64,000 bases of DNA from Sanderia malayensis (lineage: Eukaryota > Cnidaria > Scyphozoa > Semaeostomeae > Pelagiidae), in assembly GCA_013076295.1 (NCBI GenBank), contig RQOL01000930.1:37438-101437 (forward strand), in the 5' to 3' direction. Shown in pieces: positions 1-10,357 of this stretch. The notes under the pieces are model-generated. The model was not told the DNA's origin. It was given only the letters and a program-made list of their open reading frames with translations, and did not search any database. A program made the position numbers and the translations under genes. Position 1 is the first letter of the stretch. Every line of letters starts with the position of its first letter.

Positions 1-3000
1 TTTTTGCTGATAAATTAAAAAATATCGACCATAATTAAAGATGCACAACATGATAAACAGGATGACCATAAATAGGATTAAGGTAGCCCGTGGAAAATGA
101 TTTAACAGTAGCAAATACGGCGACGCAAGTGAGCAAATAATTCACTAGAATGTGAATAACAAATAGATGAAAAGCTGAACAATTACAAATCAATAATAAT
201 GATACTTACAGGAGATAACTAATGCAGATTTCGTTGAATTCACAGCCTTCCTTGGTTCGCCAGAACCCATGAACTTTCCAACACTAATAGTAGCAGCAAC
301 TGAAATACCGATTGGAACCTGAGAAAGAACACTTAAATCTAGATTATACTGACTAAGTATGATTTCATCATTAAAATAGGAAATAGAGTTTGAGCCTCGC
401 TAAGTTGATTACAAATATCTTGAACTTTTTCCAACTTTCTAGTAATGTTTTTGGTTTCCTGAAATCTTGATGAGTCAAAGAGATTTTTGTTTACCTTGGG
501 AACTCAACATATCAAGGTTCAACTGTTTAAATGACAAATTAGGAAACGTAATTGGCTCAAAGTGTGGTGGCTTGGAGAATAAATTGGTGTATAACAAAGA
601 ATAAAAGTACAAGAAATGCCAACCAAACTAATACTTCTCCAACATTTAATGGAATAACTTACCATGAACAGCAAGCCAATTATGGTCAGCAACACAGTTT
701 GTGCTCCAAGCTCCTTTTTTCCAACCAGACCTGCAAGAGATAAAAGGCAGGAGATAAATTAAATGCCTTCCAATAATAATTCCAAAATTAAAGCAAATGG
801 ACTGGCTTCAATAAAATGTAATAAAACATGGCATACCCAGTAAAACAACACCAACTTCTGCAGTTGTCCAATCAAATATGATCATCAAAGCGCCTGGCAA
901 GGCAAGTGAAAAGAATTGACGCCACTGAAGCAAGCATTCCCATGACCAACCTTGTCAAGAAAAAAGAATATAAACAACATCTATTTCTACAAATTTGAAA
1001 CTAATAACATAAACACAAACAATAACCTAAACATCTCCCTTTTATTGTCTCGTACTATCAGTAGCCCTAAATTTAAGACATTACAAAATTAAATGATACA
1101 AGATCTTTTGAATGTTCTATATAAAAGGATTCTAATCTTCCAAATTGTTGAAATAGTGAAAAATAAACCCATACCTGGCCAGGCTTTGTAAACCTTTTTT
1201 ATCTTTATATAAGCAACAGTCGATAAACATAGTGTAAAAAAGCATATGTTTAATGCAATGCTGCAGCCACTAAAAATAAAGCCAAGTTAATTAGCATTTT
1301 ATAACAACACATCAGATGGAATTTCTATCATCAAGAACTTTGGAGAAAAAATGTACAGCTTACGCTACTTACATGACTCCTAATTTAAGCACACTCACAA
1401 GAACAAAGTTGGAAATGACACAGATTATAACATTGATAATTGAAATAGCCACAAGAGGAAGTACAATATGCTAGAATAAAGAAATTCACATTTGAGTCAC
1501 TTATATCAATCGCTGAGATAAATAAGTTTGGTATCACCTTTTAAAATACAGTTAGTAAGTATGGCACGTTACCTGGCTCGTAAGATATGACATCAAAGTT
1601 CTGTAAACAGCTTGAAACTGTTGACAAAATATAAACTATGGTTAGTAAAAGGTTGTAAAAGCTGTAAGAAAGCACTTGAAGGAGCGTGTCAAGTCAGGTT
1701 TAGGGATACTCTTTTGGGGCTTTAGAAAAATTACTGATATCTCTCCAACCAAGTAATATGGTATTTAAGAACTGTCCAAAAAGAATGGAAATTGAAAAAA
1801 TCTCAGTGGAAAGGATCCTTCTTAATAAATTGTTTCTTGTTTTATTTTTTAATGCTAGTGTCAAGCTGGCATACAAGAGAGCCATTATAAGTACGATTGA
1901 ACCTCGATAACTCGAGTACCGCTTGCGTCGATCTCCCCCAATCTCAATCATTTTTGTATTTCCCTTGGTTCTGTATGCTTTATATGTGAACATCGATAAA
2001 TCGAACAAATTTTTCTTGCCCTTGGGAGTTTGACTTATCGAGGTTCAACTGTAAATGTTAACACCATAACATCCTTTAAGAAGCGCATTGGCACATTTTG
2101 ATAAATTGGGCACTTGTTAAGCAGGGTGCTCAGAACAAGGGGGCTCGACTCATTTCAAACAAATTCAAACTTTCAAAAACACATATTAAAGTGCTAATGC
2201 AATGGTTTCCAATCATTTCAGCCAACCACATTGGACAAGGGGACATTCAAGTTGGACTGTTGGCGAATGCAACAGTTATACCATGACAAAACTTGTAAAT
2301 AAAAAATTGGATGTCCTTTGAGGCTTGGTTGGTGTGGTGCAAAAACAATTTTGTTTACTTTTGAATTTCCTATTTTTACCCATCTAACCTTTTTCAATTA
2401 AAAACCTGTCACTATATTAAGTCATTTTTGTCGATTGGTCAAACCAATCTGCTACCAAACCAAGCAAACTTCTTCACACTTACGATCAATGATGGCATTC
2501 TGTACAAGATAAATGTTTCAGCCAGCCTAGAAAGCAAAAAACGCATTAATATCTCCTGTCAAGATTGAATTAAAACTTTTACCATGGCAGGAATTAAAAG
2601 CTCTTAATCCAGACCTTGAAACATCTTTGTCTTGTTGCAACAGTAACAGGATATTTTCAGAATTGATTGAAAATGCAAGTGCGGTAAAACCAACCATTAG
2701 TTGAATAATTAACGATCTTTGAATTATAATTCCAAATCTACGGTAATTTTTAGCCCCATAAGCTTGGGAACACAAGGTGGCAGTTGCTGAATCTAAACCA
2801 ATTATGAGGGCATATCCAAAGACATTGCCAAATGAAGTGCCTAGGCCCACGGCTGCAAGCGAAGTTTCTCCATCCTGTCCTGCAAACTGTAAAGCTATCA
2901 TAGGAAGAGCGAACTCGCCAATATTGCAGATAATCAAAGGCCAAGACAGCTTGAAAATTGTTTTAAGTTCTGATTTAAAATTTTCGGGAAGAATTTTTCT

Positions 3001-3024
3001 TAAAGTGTTGCAAAGACCGGCCAT
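1..3024 (-). CDS. MATE gene A, multidrug and toxin extrusion (SLC47-type) transporter, exons 1-8, 3' end off-window
   Basis: This is a multi-pass membrane antiporter of the MATE/SLC47 family, whose members exchange organic cations for protons at the plasma membrane. Eight exons read leftwards: 3024-2615, 2526-2484, 1617-1573, 1470-1373, 1269-1175, 950-837, 730-663 and 318-210, each bounded by AG acceptors and GT donors. Exon 1 starts at an ATG giving MAGLCNTLRK and carries the MATE N-terminal features: a LSWPLIICNIGEFALP first helix, LAAVGLGTSFGN, and SQAYGAKNYRRFGI. Exon 6 carries ECLLQWRQFFSLALPG and DWTTAEVG, which corresponds to the region of the conserved transport glutamate of animal MATEs. 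Exons 9-15 lie left of the window. Apart from scattered substitutions it is the same as the 5' part of gene D, so it may be a recent duplicate or an assembly duplicate. Intron 2 holds an inverted-repeat element. Confidence 0.9.
385..525. mobile_element. Degenerate pogo/Tigger-type MITE in MATE A intron 7
   Basis: The left end resembles the TTGAGCCTCGCTAAGTTGA form and the right end reads ATATCAAGGTTCAACTG. This is the same end type as the clearer element in intron 2. Homologous insertions sit in gene B (about 7750-7873) and gene D (about 56877-57018). There is no coding capacity. Confidence 0.45.
1894..2051. mobile_element. Pogo/Tigger-type MITE in MATE A intron 2
   Basis: A short element with inverted ends: left TTGAACCTCGATAACTCGAG, right GACTTATCGAGGTTCAACTG. 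It is flanked by TA, the usual target of Tc1/mariner/pogo elements. It has no transposase. The same insertion is present in genes B and D but not in gene C. Confidence 0.65.
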
Positions 3025-3729
3025 GGTGAAGGTTGCGAGTCCAGCTCCCGCTCGGGCAAATAAGTACTTAATGTATGGAAGGAAATCCTAAGTCTCGAAA
3101 CATAATTTTGGCAGCCATTCTTTTATATATGGAATCCCTATGGGTAAATCCTGCGTCGTTACTAAAAAGCGGAACAACCCAGAACAAGCCAAGAACAAGC
3201 CAGAACAAGCCAGAACAACCCAGAACAAGCCAAGAACAAGCGGAACAACCCAAGAACAAGCCAGGAACAGGCTGAACAACCCGAGAACAAACCAGAACAA
3301 GGAAACTGTTTAGATTCTTATGTTATTCAGAGAGATTAAACTAATTTTATCGCTGAATTTGATCCATTCTCGGTTGCTAAACAGTTTGTTTTTTCTCTGG
3401 TGAAAGAATATGACCACTCCCAAGAGAGCGATTTCTTTGGGACAGGAATTCCATATGATAAACCTCTACGGGGGAATTTCTAGACAGGAATTTAGTATTA
3501 GCGTGCCTGCATTTTAGGTCATTCCCTAACCACATGAATCACAACAATACATGCCCGAATTTAGTACTTACTCATGTTTACATTTACTTAACCTATGTGT
3601 TTTTAGCATATTTCCACTACTCGCATAGCCTATCCTTTTCCGTATTATTCACAATTTACGTAAAACCAAATTATAATCCGTTTCCTTAAACCAATTATAA
3701 ATATTCAATGTACGATAGTAGTTAGTAAG

Positions 3730-4048
3730 CAGGGACGTAGGAAGCATCTTAAACCGGGGGGGGGCACGACACTTTAAGGGCACTCTCAAGTACGTTGGAT
3801 TTGCGAATGAATACTGTGATGCACAGCAGAAAATGGCGCGAAATTACCAAGACAGAGTGTTTTCACTTCAGAACATAAACAAACGAATATAAATTAAAAT
3901 TGAAGTACAACCAACAGGGGAAAAATCAAAAATTATTTTTGGTCATAGAACAGGGCACTTGGTGAAACAAAAAGGGCACTTTTTGTTTATTGCAAAATCT
4001 TGGGGGGGCACGTGCCCCCAGTGCCCCCCCCCGGTTCCTACGTCTATG
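3730..4048. mobile_element. Nested hAT-type MITE
   Basis: A 319-bp element inside the larger one, flanked by the 8-bp direct repeat TTAGTAAG (3722-3729 and 4049-4056). Its ends are CAGGGACGTAGGAAGC on the left and GGTTCCTACGTCTATG on the right, imperfect inverted repeats. Runs of G next to the left end and of C next to the right end extend the inverted structure. An 8-bp duplication and a CAGGG-type end are hAT hallmarks. No open reading frame of note. Confidence 0.85.
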
Positions 4049-4424
4049 TTAGTAAGTTGAAAAATACAGTGATAGAAAAAGCTTGATCACCGTTGTGTTC
4101 ACTCGCAAGAGAAACTCTTCGACAACTCGTACTAGACTCACTTTGGAATTCTTCTCGTAAGCCTTAAGCTCAAGCCTTCGTAAGTCAGCTTCATCAAGAA
4201 CAACCCTAGATATATTAGTGAATACAGAATTTACAACATTTACTAAAATGCCGCTCCCTCCCCCGATTACAACAATCAGTCCGATACTCCAATTTTGGTC
4301 ACATGATCCTACTGTTGGGACTTTTTGTTAATCTCTCTGAATAACATAAGAATCTAAACTGTCTCCTTGTTCTGGTTTGTTCTCGGGTTGTTCAACCTGT
4401 TCCTGGCTTGTTCTTGAGTTGTTC

Positions 4425-4560
4425 CGCTTGTTCTTGGCTTGTTCTGGGTTGTTCTGGCTTGTTCTTGGCTTGTTCTTGAGTTGTTCCGCTTGTTCTTGGC
4501 TTGTTCTGGGTTGTTCTGGCTTGTTCTTGGCTTGTTCTGGCTTGTTCTGGGTTGTTCCGC
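4425..4560 (+). repeat. 62-bp subterminal minisatellite, short allele
   Basis: The unit begins CGCTTGTTCTTGGCTTG and recurs with a 62-bp period (starts at 4425 and 4487). There is one full and one partial unit here, against five full and one partial in the copy at 60881. It is part of the right arm of the surrounding element. The hydrophobic Trp/Leu/Cys-rich translations of this array are artefacts of the repeat. Confidence 0.9.
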
Positions 4561-4585
4561 TTTTTAGTAACGACGGTAAATCCTG

Positions 4586-5163
4586 ATACGACGAAGCAAA
4601 ACTATGGCTTCCTTGTGGAGTCCCACCTTTTACAACTAGAGCATAGCATACTACTCAATAGCATTCCATATCTATGTAAACGGCAAATGAATGTTTCTAT
4701 TGCATAGCTGTAGATAGCCGTGTATTACTATGTGTGTAAGTATGTACAAGTGTCTACATGCATGGACTATCCTCTAAGGTATTCTAACGGCGTGTTACAT
4801 AAAATATGTACATAGTTAATAGAACATTTATAGTGAAAATTCTTATTTCTTTCTCCTTCCAATCGATCAATAATAGGAAAAGTAAAAATAGAATAATCTT
4901 ACAAGCTATAAAAACATATTTCTTGACATATATCTTAAAGTCAATTCTGATTGAGTCAACAAAACAATACTTAAAACAAAACAACACATCAACACTTTAC
5001 ATAACATAACTATCAGCCATAACAAATCACATTTTTAATGCAATTACATAAAAAGTTACCAAAGACAACCAAAAGACATCTCAACTTTTTTCTATCTTCC
5101 AATAACTGCAATCATTGTTCATTATATATTAAATAATCATTTAGTGAACCCAATAAAAATATC
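4586..5163. other. Intergenic, MATE B 3' flank
   Basis: No gene seen. From about 4840 to 5163 the sequence matches the 3' flanks of genes D (54150-54458) and E (61530-61856), so this is probably 3' untranslated region and flank shared by the paralogues. Confidence 0.6.
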
Positions 5164-8100
5164 TCAAACAACTATACGTATAATAATTGAAATTGTAATG
5201 ATTAAACTAGGAATTAATATAATTGCTAGAATATGCAGTTTCTGCCTAAGATTTGGGAGTACCGTCTCCTCAGACTTAATCACTATTTCATTATTAATTT
5301 CCTTTACCTTTGGAGTTGTTAAGCCTTCATTTGGATCATCTTCGCCATGTACATCATCTATGTGCATGTTATCATCGGGTGCAGGTTCAGATGCTTCTGT
5401 TATTACCATTTCTATACAAAAAGATATAGATTAATTAATAATTCTCCATACAACTGCACGTCACTGCTTCAGACCTTGTAATAATCAGTGCCTAGTGGAA
5501 TGGCCAACTGCGTAAATATAAACGTTGCCTGCTGTACTTACCAGTCTGTTCATTTGGTTGACCTTCTTCAGCTTCCATACAGTCTTTCATTTCAAGTTCA
5601 CCATTATTAAGTGAAGAAATATTAACACCAGCTCTTCTTCTTGCCTAAAAATAAAAAATATGGAACTGATGAAAACAAAGGTGTTTATCATGTCCATGTC
5701 ATTCAAGATATCCATGGAAGTCCAGTTATCGACATTATCCTTTTTATTTTTCATTTCCTGTATCCTATTGTACCTTAACTCTCCAAAATTTATCATTTAT
5801 TTATTTATGTATAAGATTCATCAAATAACATATATATATATATAATAAATAGTTGAATCTTCAAAACTAAAACAAACCTTTTCTGACAATTTCTTCCAGC
5901 TAATAAAGCTGAGAATCAAAACCAATGCGGTGGCCTGCGTAAAAAAGAATTATTGAAATTATTACAAATACATCTTATATCTAAATACATGCAAACAATT
6001 AATGATTAATAAATTTAAAAAGCAACTTTGAATAATGAGCTTAATACCTGACAAAACATGCCAATTACCATGCCTGCCCAAAATCCTTCAAAGAAGAAAA
6101 TGACGAAAACATTGATTATAATATTATCAATAAAATGTAAGCTTATCAGTTAAAAAAAAAATACTTGTACTTACTTACCCATAACACCCCAACTGAGGAC
6201 AAAAACGAAAACGGTTCCTAAAGGTAGACCAATTACGTCAAAACCAATTAAATTAACAATAGCACCAAGTTTCTGTAAGCCAAGACCACGAAAAATGCCA
6301 ACACAAATTCCCTGGAGGATAAAATACAAATTTCAGATTGTACAAGAGTTCACCCCCTTATAGATAGAGCAAAGTACAAAATAATAAAACAGTACTGGAA
6401 AAAGCAGTTATACTTGTGTTCCATCAAGAAAATGAAATGCAGCAATGTAGGGTATACCGTTGGTGATTATTGCAACCACGTCCCTGTAATACGACAGAAA
6501 ATGTAAAGAAAATCGCAGTGCAATATTCCCATCATTAAAAAATCTTATCAGGGGTCTTAAAAAAGCAAAAGTTGGAGGATTCTTAAAAGAGTAAGGACTC
6601 AAAGGCGCAAAAAAATGGGAAGTCATAAAGGAACAAAAACTGAAGGAATCGTGAAGGATAAGAGTCTCAATAGAACAAGAAGGAGTCGTAAAGGATTAAT
6701 AAAGCAAAGACTGTTAAAGGGGCAATACAAGAAGACGTCTAAAAACAACAGGGATGCAAATAATCTTAAAAGAGCACGAGTTCAAATAGGTCTTAAGTTC
6801 TGAGATGGTATGATCACTTTTACTTACTTGCTATTTGTAAAAGCGTATCCAACATAATCTTTTGTGGCAGTAAGCAAAGAAGCTGAACAGATAGCAATCA
6901 ACCCTTTAAATAAATATTCATACAATCAGCTATGAAAAACCCATTGGACCATGGGGGGAATCGAACACAAAACCTTCGGAGCGACAGTTAAGTACTTAGT
7001 AGGCTTATGAAATTGGGGGTGGTGGCGCGCAGATGGAACAGAAGATAAAGCGCCATGCTCCAAATGTAGAAATTACGACCATCACAGGTTCAAATAGCTG
7101 GTGGTTGCAATTTAGATCGAGTATTTTATTCCAATTTTTGTGGTTTCTTTGAAAAAAGTAAAATCATTTTTATAACGAAAATACTGCAACATCTGACTTG
7201 GATGGGAATCGAACACAAGACCTTTAAGGTTATTCTCGTACATTTAACAACCTTACCAGATTGGGGTGGTGGTGGGTATATGGAATAGATGATACATGTC
7301 ACATATTGATCAATGTTACATACAGTTGGCAGATGAAAACTGCAATTATTTCAAATTAGAAATCTTTGCTAATAAATTCAAAAATATCGACCATAATTAA
7401 AGATGTACGACATGATAAACAGGATGACCATAAATAGGATTAAGGTAGCCCGTGGAGCATGATTTAACAGTAGCAAATACGGCGACACAAGTGAGCAAAT
7501 AATTCACTAGAATATGAATAACAAATAGATAAACAGCTGAATAATTACAAATCAATAACCATGATACTTACAGGAGATAACTAATGCAGACTTTGTTGAA
7601 TTCACAGCCTTCCTTGGTTCACCTGCACCCATGAACTTTCCAACACTAATAGTAGCAGCAGCTGAAATACCGATTGGAACCTGAAAAAGTACACTTAAAT
7701 CTGGATTACATGGACTAAGAATGATTTCATGATTAAAATAGGAAATACAGTTTGAGCCTCGATAAGTTGACTACAAATATCTCAAACTTTTTCCAATTTT
7801 CTTGTAATGTTTTTTAGTTTTAGTGTTAAGAGATTTTTGTTTCCCTTGGAAGCTCAATATATCAAAGTTCAACTGTTTAAATGACAAATTAGGAAACGTA
7901 ATTGGCTAAAAGTGTGGTGGCTTGGAGAACAAATTGGTGCATAGCAAAGAATTGAAGTACAAGAAATAGGATTGAAGTACAAGAAATGCCCACCAAACTA
8001 AAACTTCTCCAAAATCTAATGGAATAACTTACCATGAACAGCAAGCTAAGTATGCTGATCAACACAGTCTGGGCCCCAAGCTCCTTTTTTCCAATGAGGC

Positions 8101-10357
8101 CTGTAAGAGATAAAAAGGCAAAAGATAAATCAAATGGCTTCCAATAAAAATTCTAAAATTAAAGCAAATGGGCTGGTTTCAATAGAATGTAATAAAACAT
8201 GACATACCCAGTAAAACAACACCAACTTCTGCAGTTGTCCAATCAAATATGATCATCAAAGTGCCTGGTAAGGCAAGTGAAAAGAATTGACGCCACTGAA
8301 GCAAGCATTCCCATGACCAACCTTGTCAAGAAAAAAGAATATAAACAACATCTATTTCTACAAATTTGAAATTAATAACATAAACACAAACAATAACCTA
8401 AACATCTCCCTTTTATTGTCGCACGCGCTATCAGTAGCCCTATATTTAAGACATTACAAAATTAAATGATAGATCGTTTGAAAGTTCTATATGAAAGGAT
8501 TCTAATGTTCCAAATTGTTGAAATAGGAAAAATAGACCCATACCTGGCCAGGCTTTGTAAACCTTGTATATCTTTATATAAGCAAGAGTTGTTAAACATA
8601 GTGTAAAAAAGCATATGTTTAATGCAATGCTGCAACCACTAAAAATAAAGCCAAGTTAATTAGCATTTTATGACAACACATTAGATGGAATTTCTATCAT
8701 CAAGATCTTTAGAGAAAAAATGTACAGCTTATGCTACTTACATGACTCCCAATTTAAGCACACTCACAAGAACAAAGTTGGAAATGACACAAATTATAAC
8801 ATTTATAATTGAAATAGCCACAAGAGGAAGTACAATATGCTAGAATAAAAAAATTCACATTTGAGTTATTTATATCAATCACTTAGATAAACAAGTTTGG
8901 TAATCACCTCACAAAATACAGTTAGTAAATATGGCAAGTTACCTGGCTCGTAAGATATGACATCAAAGTTTTGTAAACAGCTTGAAACTGTTGACAAAAT
9001 ATAAACTATGGTTAGTAAAAGGCTTTAAAAGCTGTAAGAAAGCACTTGAGGTCAGGTTCAGTGATTCCCGTTTTGGGTTTTAGAGAAATTGCTTAGAAGT
9101 CTCTCAACCAAAGAATACGGTATTCAAGAACTGTACAAAGAGAATGGAAATGGAAAGGATCCTTCTCAATCAATCGTATCTTTGCTTTACTTTTTAATGC
9201 TAGTGTCAAACTGGCATACTGTACAAGGGAGCTATTATAAGTACAGTTGAACCTCGATAAATCGACTACCACTTGAGTCGAACTCCCTGGTCTCGATCAT
9301 TTTTGTATTTCCCTTAGTTGTGTATGCTTTATATGTGAACCTTGATAAGTTGAAACCTCAATAAGTTGAAAAAATTCTTCTTGCCTTTGGGAGTTCGACT
9401 TATTGAGGTTCAAATGCAAATGTTGACACCATGACATCCTTTTAATAAGCGCATTGACACATTTTGATAAATTGGGCACTTGTTAAACAGGGTGCTCAAA
9501 ACAACAAGGCTCATTTGAAAAGCAAGCAAACAAGGGGGTTTCCAGTCATTTTGGCCAACCTCCTTTTCAGCCAACTAAATTTGACCTGAGGAGAATTCGC
9601 CCACTTGAAGGGGAACATCATTCAAGTTGGCCTGTTTGGCAACAGTTATACCATGACAAAACTTGTTAATGAAAAATAGGATGTACTTTTGAGAAAAAAT
9701 TTTGTTTACTTTTGAATTTCCTATTTTTACCCTTGTAACCTTTTTCAATTAAAAACCTGTCATTATATATTAAGTCATTTTCGTCGTTTAAGCCAAGCAA
9801 ACATGTTCACACTTACAATCATTGATGGCATTCTGAACAAGATGAATTTTTCAGTCAGCCTAGAAAGCAAAGAGTGTATTAATATCTCCTGTCAAGATTG
9901 AATTAAAACTTTTACCATAGCAGGAATTAAAAGCTCATAATCCAGACCTTGAAACATCTTTGTCTTGTTGCAACAGTAACAGGATATTTTCAGAATTTAT
10001 TGAAAAGGCGAGTGCGGTAAAACCAACAACTAGTTGAATAATTAACGATCTTTGAATTATAATTCCAAATCTACGGTAATTTTTAGCCCCATAAGCTTGG
10101 GAACACAAGGTGGCAGTTGCTGAATCTAAACCAATTATGAGGGCATATCCAAAGACATTGCCAAATGAAGTGCCTAGGCCCACGGCTGCAAGCGAAGTTT
10201 CTCCATCCTGTCCTGCAAACTGTAGAGCTATCATAAGAATAGCGAACTCGCCAATATTGCAGATAATCAAAGGCCAAGACAGTTTGAAAATTGTCCTAAG
10301 TTCTGATTTAAAATTTTCGGGAAAAATTTTTCTTAAAGTGTTGCAAAGACGGGCCAT
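5164..10357 (-). CDS. MATE gene B, complete SLC47-type transporter, 15 exons
   Basis: A proton-coupled organic cation/xenobiotic exporter, predicted as a plasma-membrane protein with 12-13 helices. Exons: 10357-9948, 9859-9817, 8987-8943, 8839-8742, 8638-8544, 8321-8208, 8100-8033, 7680-7572, 6903-6828, 6483-6414, 6311-6179, 6085-6048, 5934-5878, 5644-5542, 5411-5164. All have GT/AG borders, and the sum is 1707 nt (568 residues plus stop). Motifs in order are LSWPLIICNIGEFA, SQAYGAKNYRRFGI, DWTTAEVG with the conserved glutamate, GRGLQKLGAIVNLIG and GLPLGTVFVFVLSWGVMG. These match the order in animal MATE1/2. The C-terminus has an acidic linker and a final hydrophobic helix rich in Ile, as in vertebrate MATEs. 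Start MARLCNTLRK. No lesion seen. A tRNA-like SINE lies in intron 8 and a pogo-type MITE in intron 2. Confidence 0.93.
6536..6810. repeat. Degenerate AG-rich repeat in MATE B intron 9
   Basis: Loose repetition of TCTTAAAAGAGC-like words spans most of this intron. The equivalent introns of genes C (about 50089-50160) and D (about 55838-55950) have shorter versions. The Lys/Arg-rich reading frame across it is a by-product of the repeat. Confidence 0.35.
6945..7280. repeat. Bipartite tRNA-like SINE in MATE B intron 8
   Basis: It contains tRNA-like modules facing different ways. On the plus strand there is an A-box-like GGCGCGCAGATGG followed about 60 bp later by a B-box-like GGTTCAAATAGC. On the minus strand, GTTCGATTCCC-type B boxes occur near 6960 and 7205. 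The linker reads TTGGGGGTGGTGG or similar. No clover-leaf can be drawn, so it is not a tRNA gene. Relatives occur at 37.56, 44.2, 56.1 and 63.6 kb. Confidence 0.5.
9244..9414. mobile_element. Pogo/Tigger-type MITE in MATE B intron 2
   Basis: The left end is CAGTTGAACCTCGATAA after TA; the right end is TTCGACTTATTGAGGTTCAA. It is orthologous in position to the element in genes A and D. Confidence 0.65.

Larger units (their letters stand above)
3154..4575. mobile_element. Foldback/Mutator-like non-autonomous element with 10-bp target duplication
   Basis: The element is 1422 bp, with ends CGTCGTTACTAAAAAGCGG and its inverse. It is flanked by a perfect 10-bp direct repeat GTAAATCCTG at 3144-3153 and 4576-4585. 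The long inverted arms consist of AACAAGCC/GGCTTGTT-rich tandem subrepeats (left about 3165-3300, right about 4365-4560). They continue into unique arm sequence reading GATTCTTATGTTATTCAGAG (left, from about 3314) and its inverse on the right. A 9-10 bp duplication with tandemly repeated inverted arms is typical of Foldback or Mutator-like elements. There is no transposase. It sits about 130 bp upstream of the MATE A start codon. The corresponding site upstream of gene B (about 10550) lacks it. Confidence 0.85.
1..7307. repeat. Near-identical segmental copy, left (partner 56492-64000)
   Basis: Everything from the first base to 7307 reappears at 56492-64000 in the same orientation, with only scattered single-base differences and a few length changes. 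The shift is 56491-56495 up to about 3150 and 56693 after about 4580. The extra 198 bases come from different copy numbers of a 62-bp repeat. The copy contains the 5' part of one MATE gene, the spacer and the 3' part of the next. It starts exactly at the left window edge and its partner ends exactly at the right edge, so the homology very probably continues outside the window. Confidence 0.95.

Noticed and set aside
2777..3091. Plus-strand reading frames opposite MATE exon 1 (also 10110-10556, 53175-53567, 59272-59586)
   Set aside because: They recur only because exon 1 on the other strand is conserved. They have no splice partners or protein-like motifs of their own.
4377..4707. Hydrophobic Trp/Leu/Cys-rich frames (also 3068-3300, 59563-59767 and 61143-61400), membrane-peptide-like
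   Set aside because: These are translations of the GGCTTGTTCT tandem repeat. Length follows repeat number, not selection.
6615..6803. Lys/Arg-rich 62-codon frame (also 63308-63496)
   Set aside because: Lies wholly within MATE intron 9 over a degenerate AG-rich repeat.
7190..7270. tRNA gene suggested by a B-box-like GTTCGATTCCC
   Set aside because: No acceptor or anticodon stem can be formed, and the same sequence recurs as part of a dispersed bipartite repeat.
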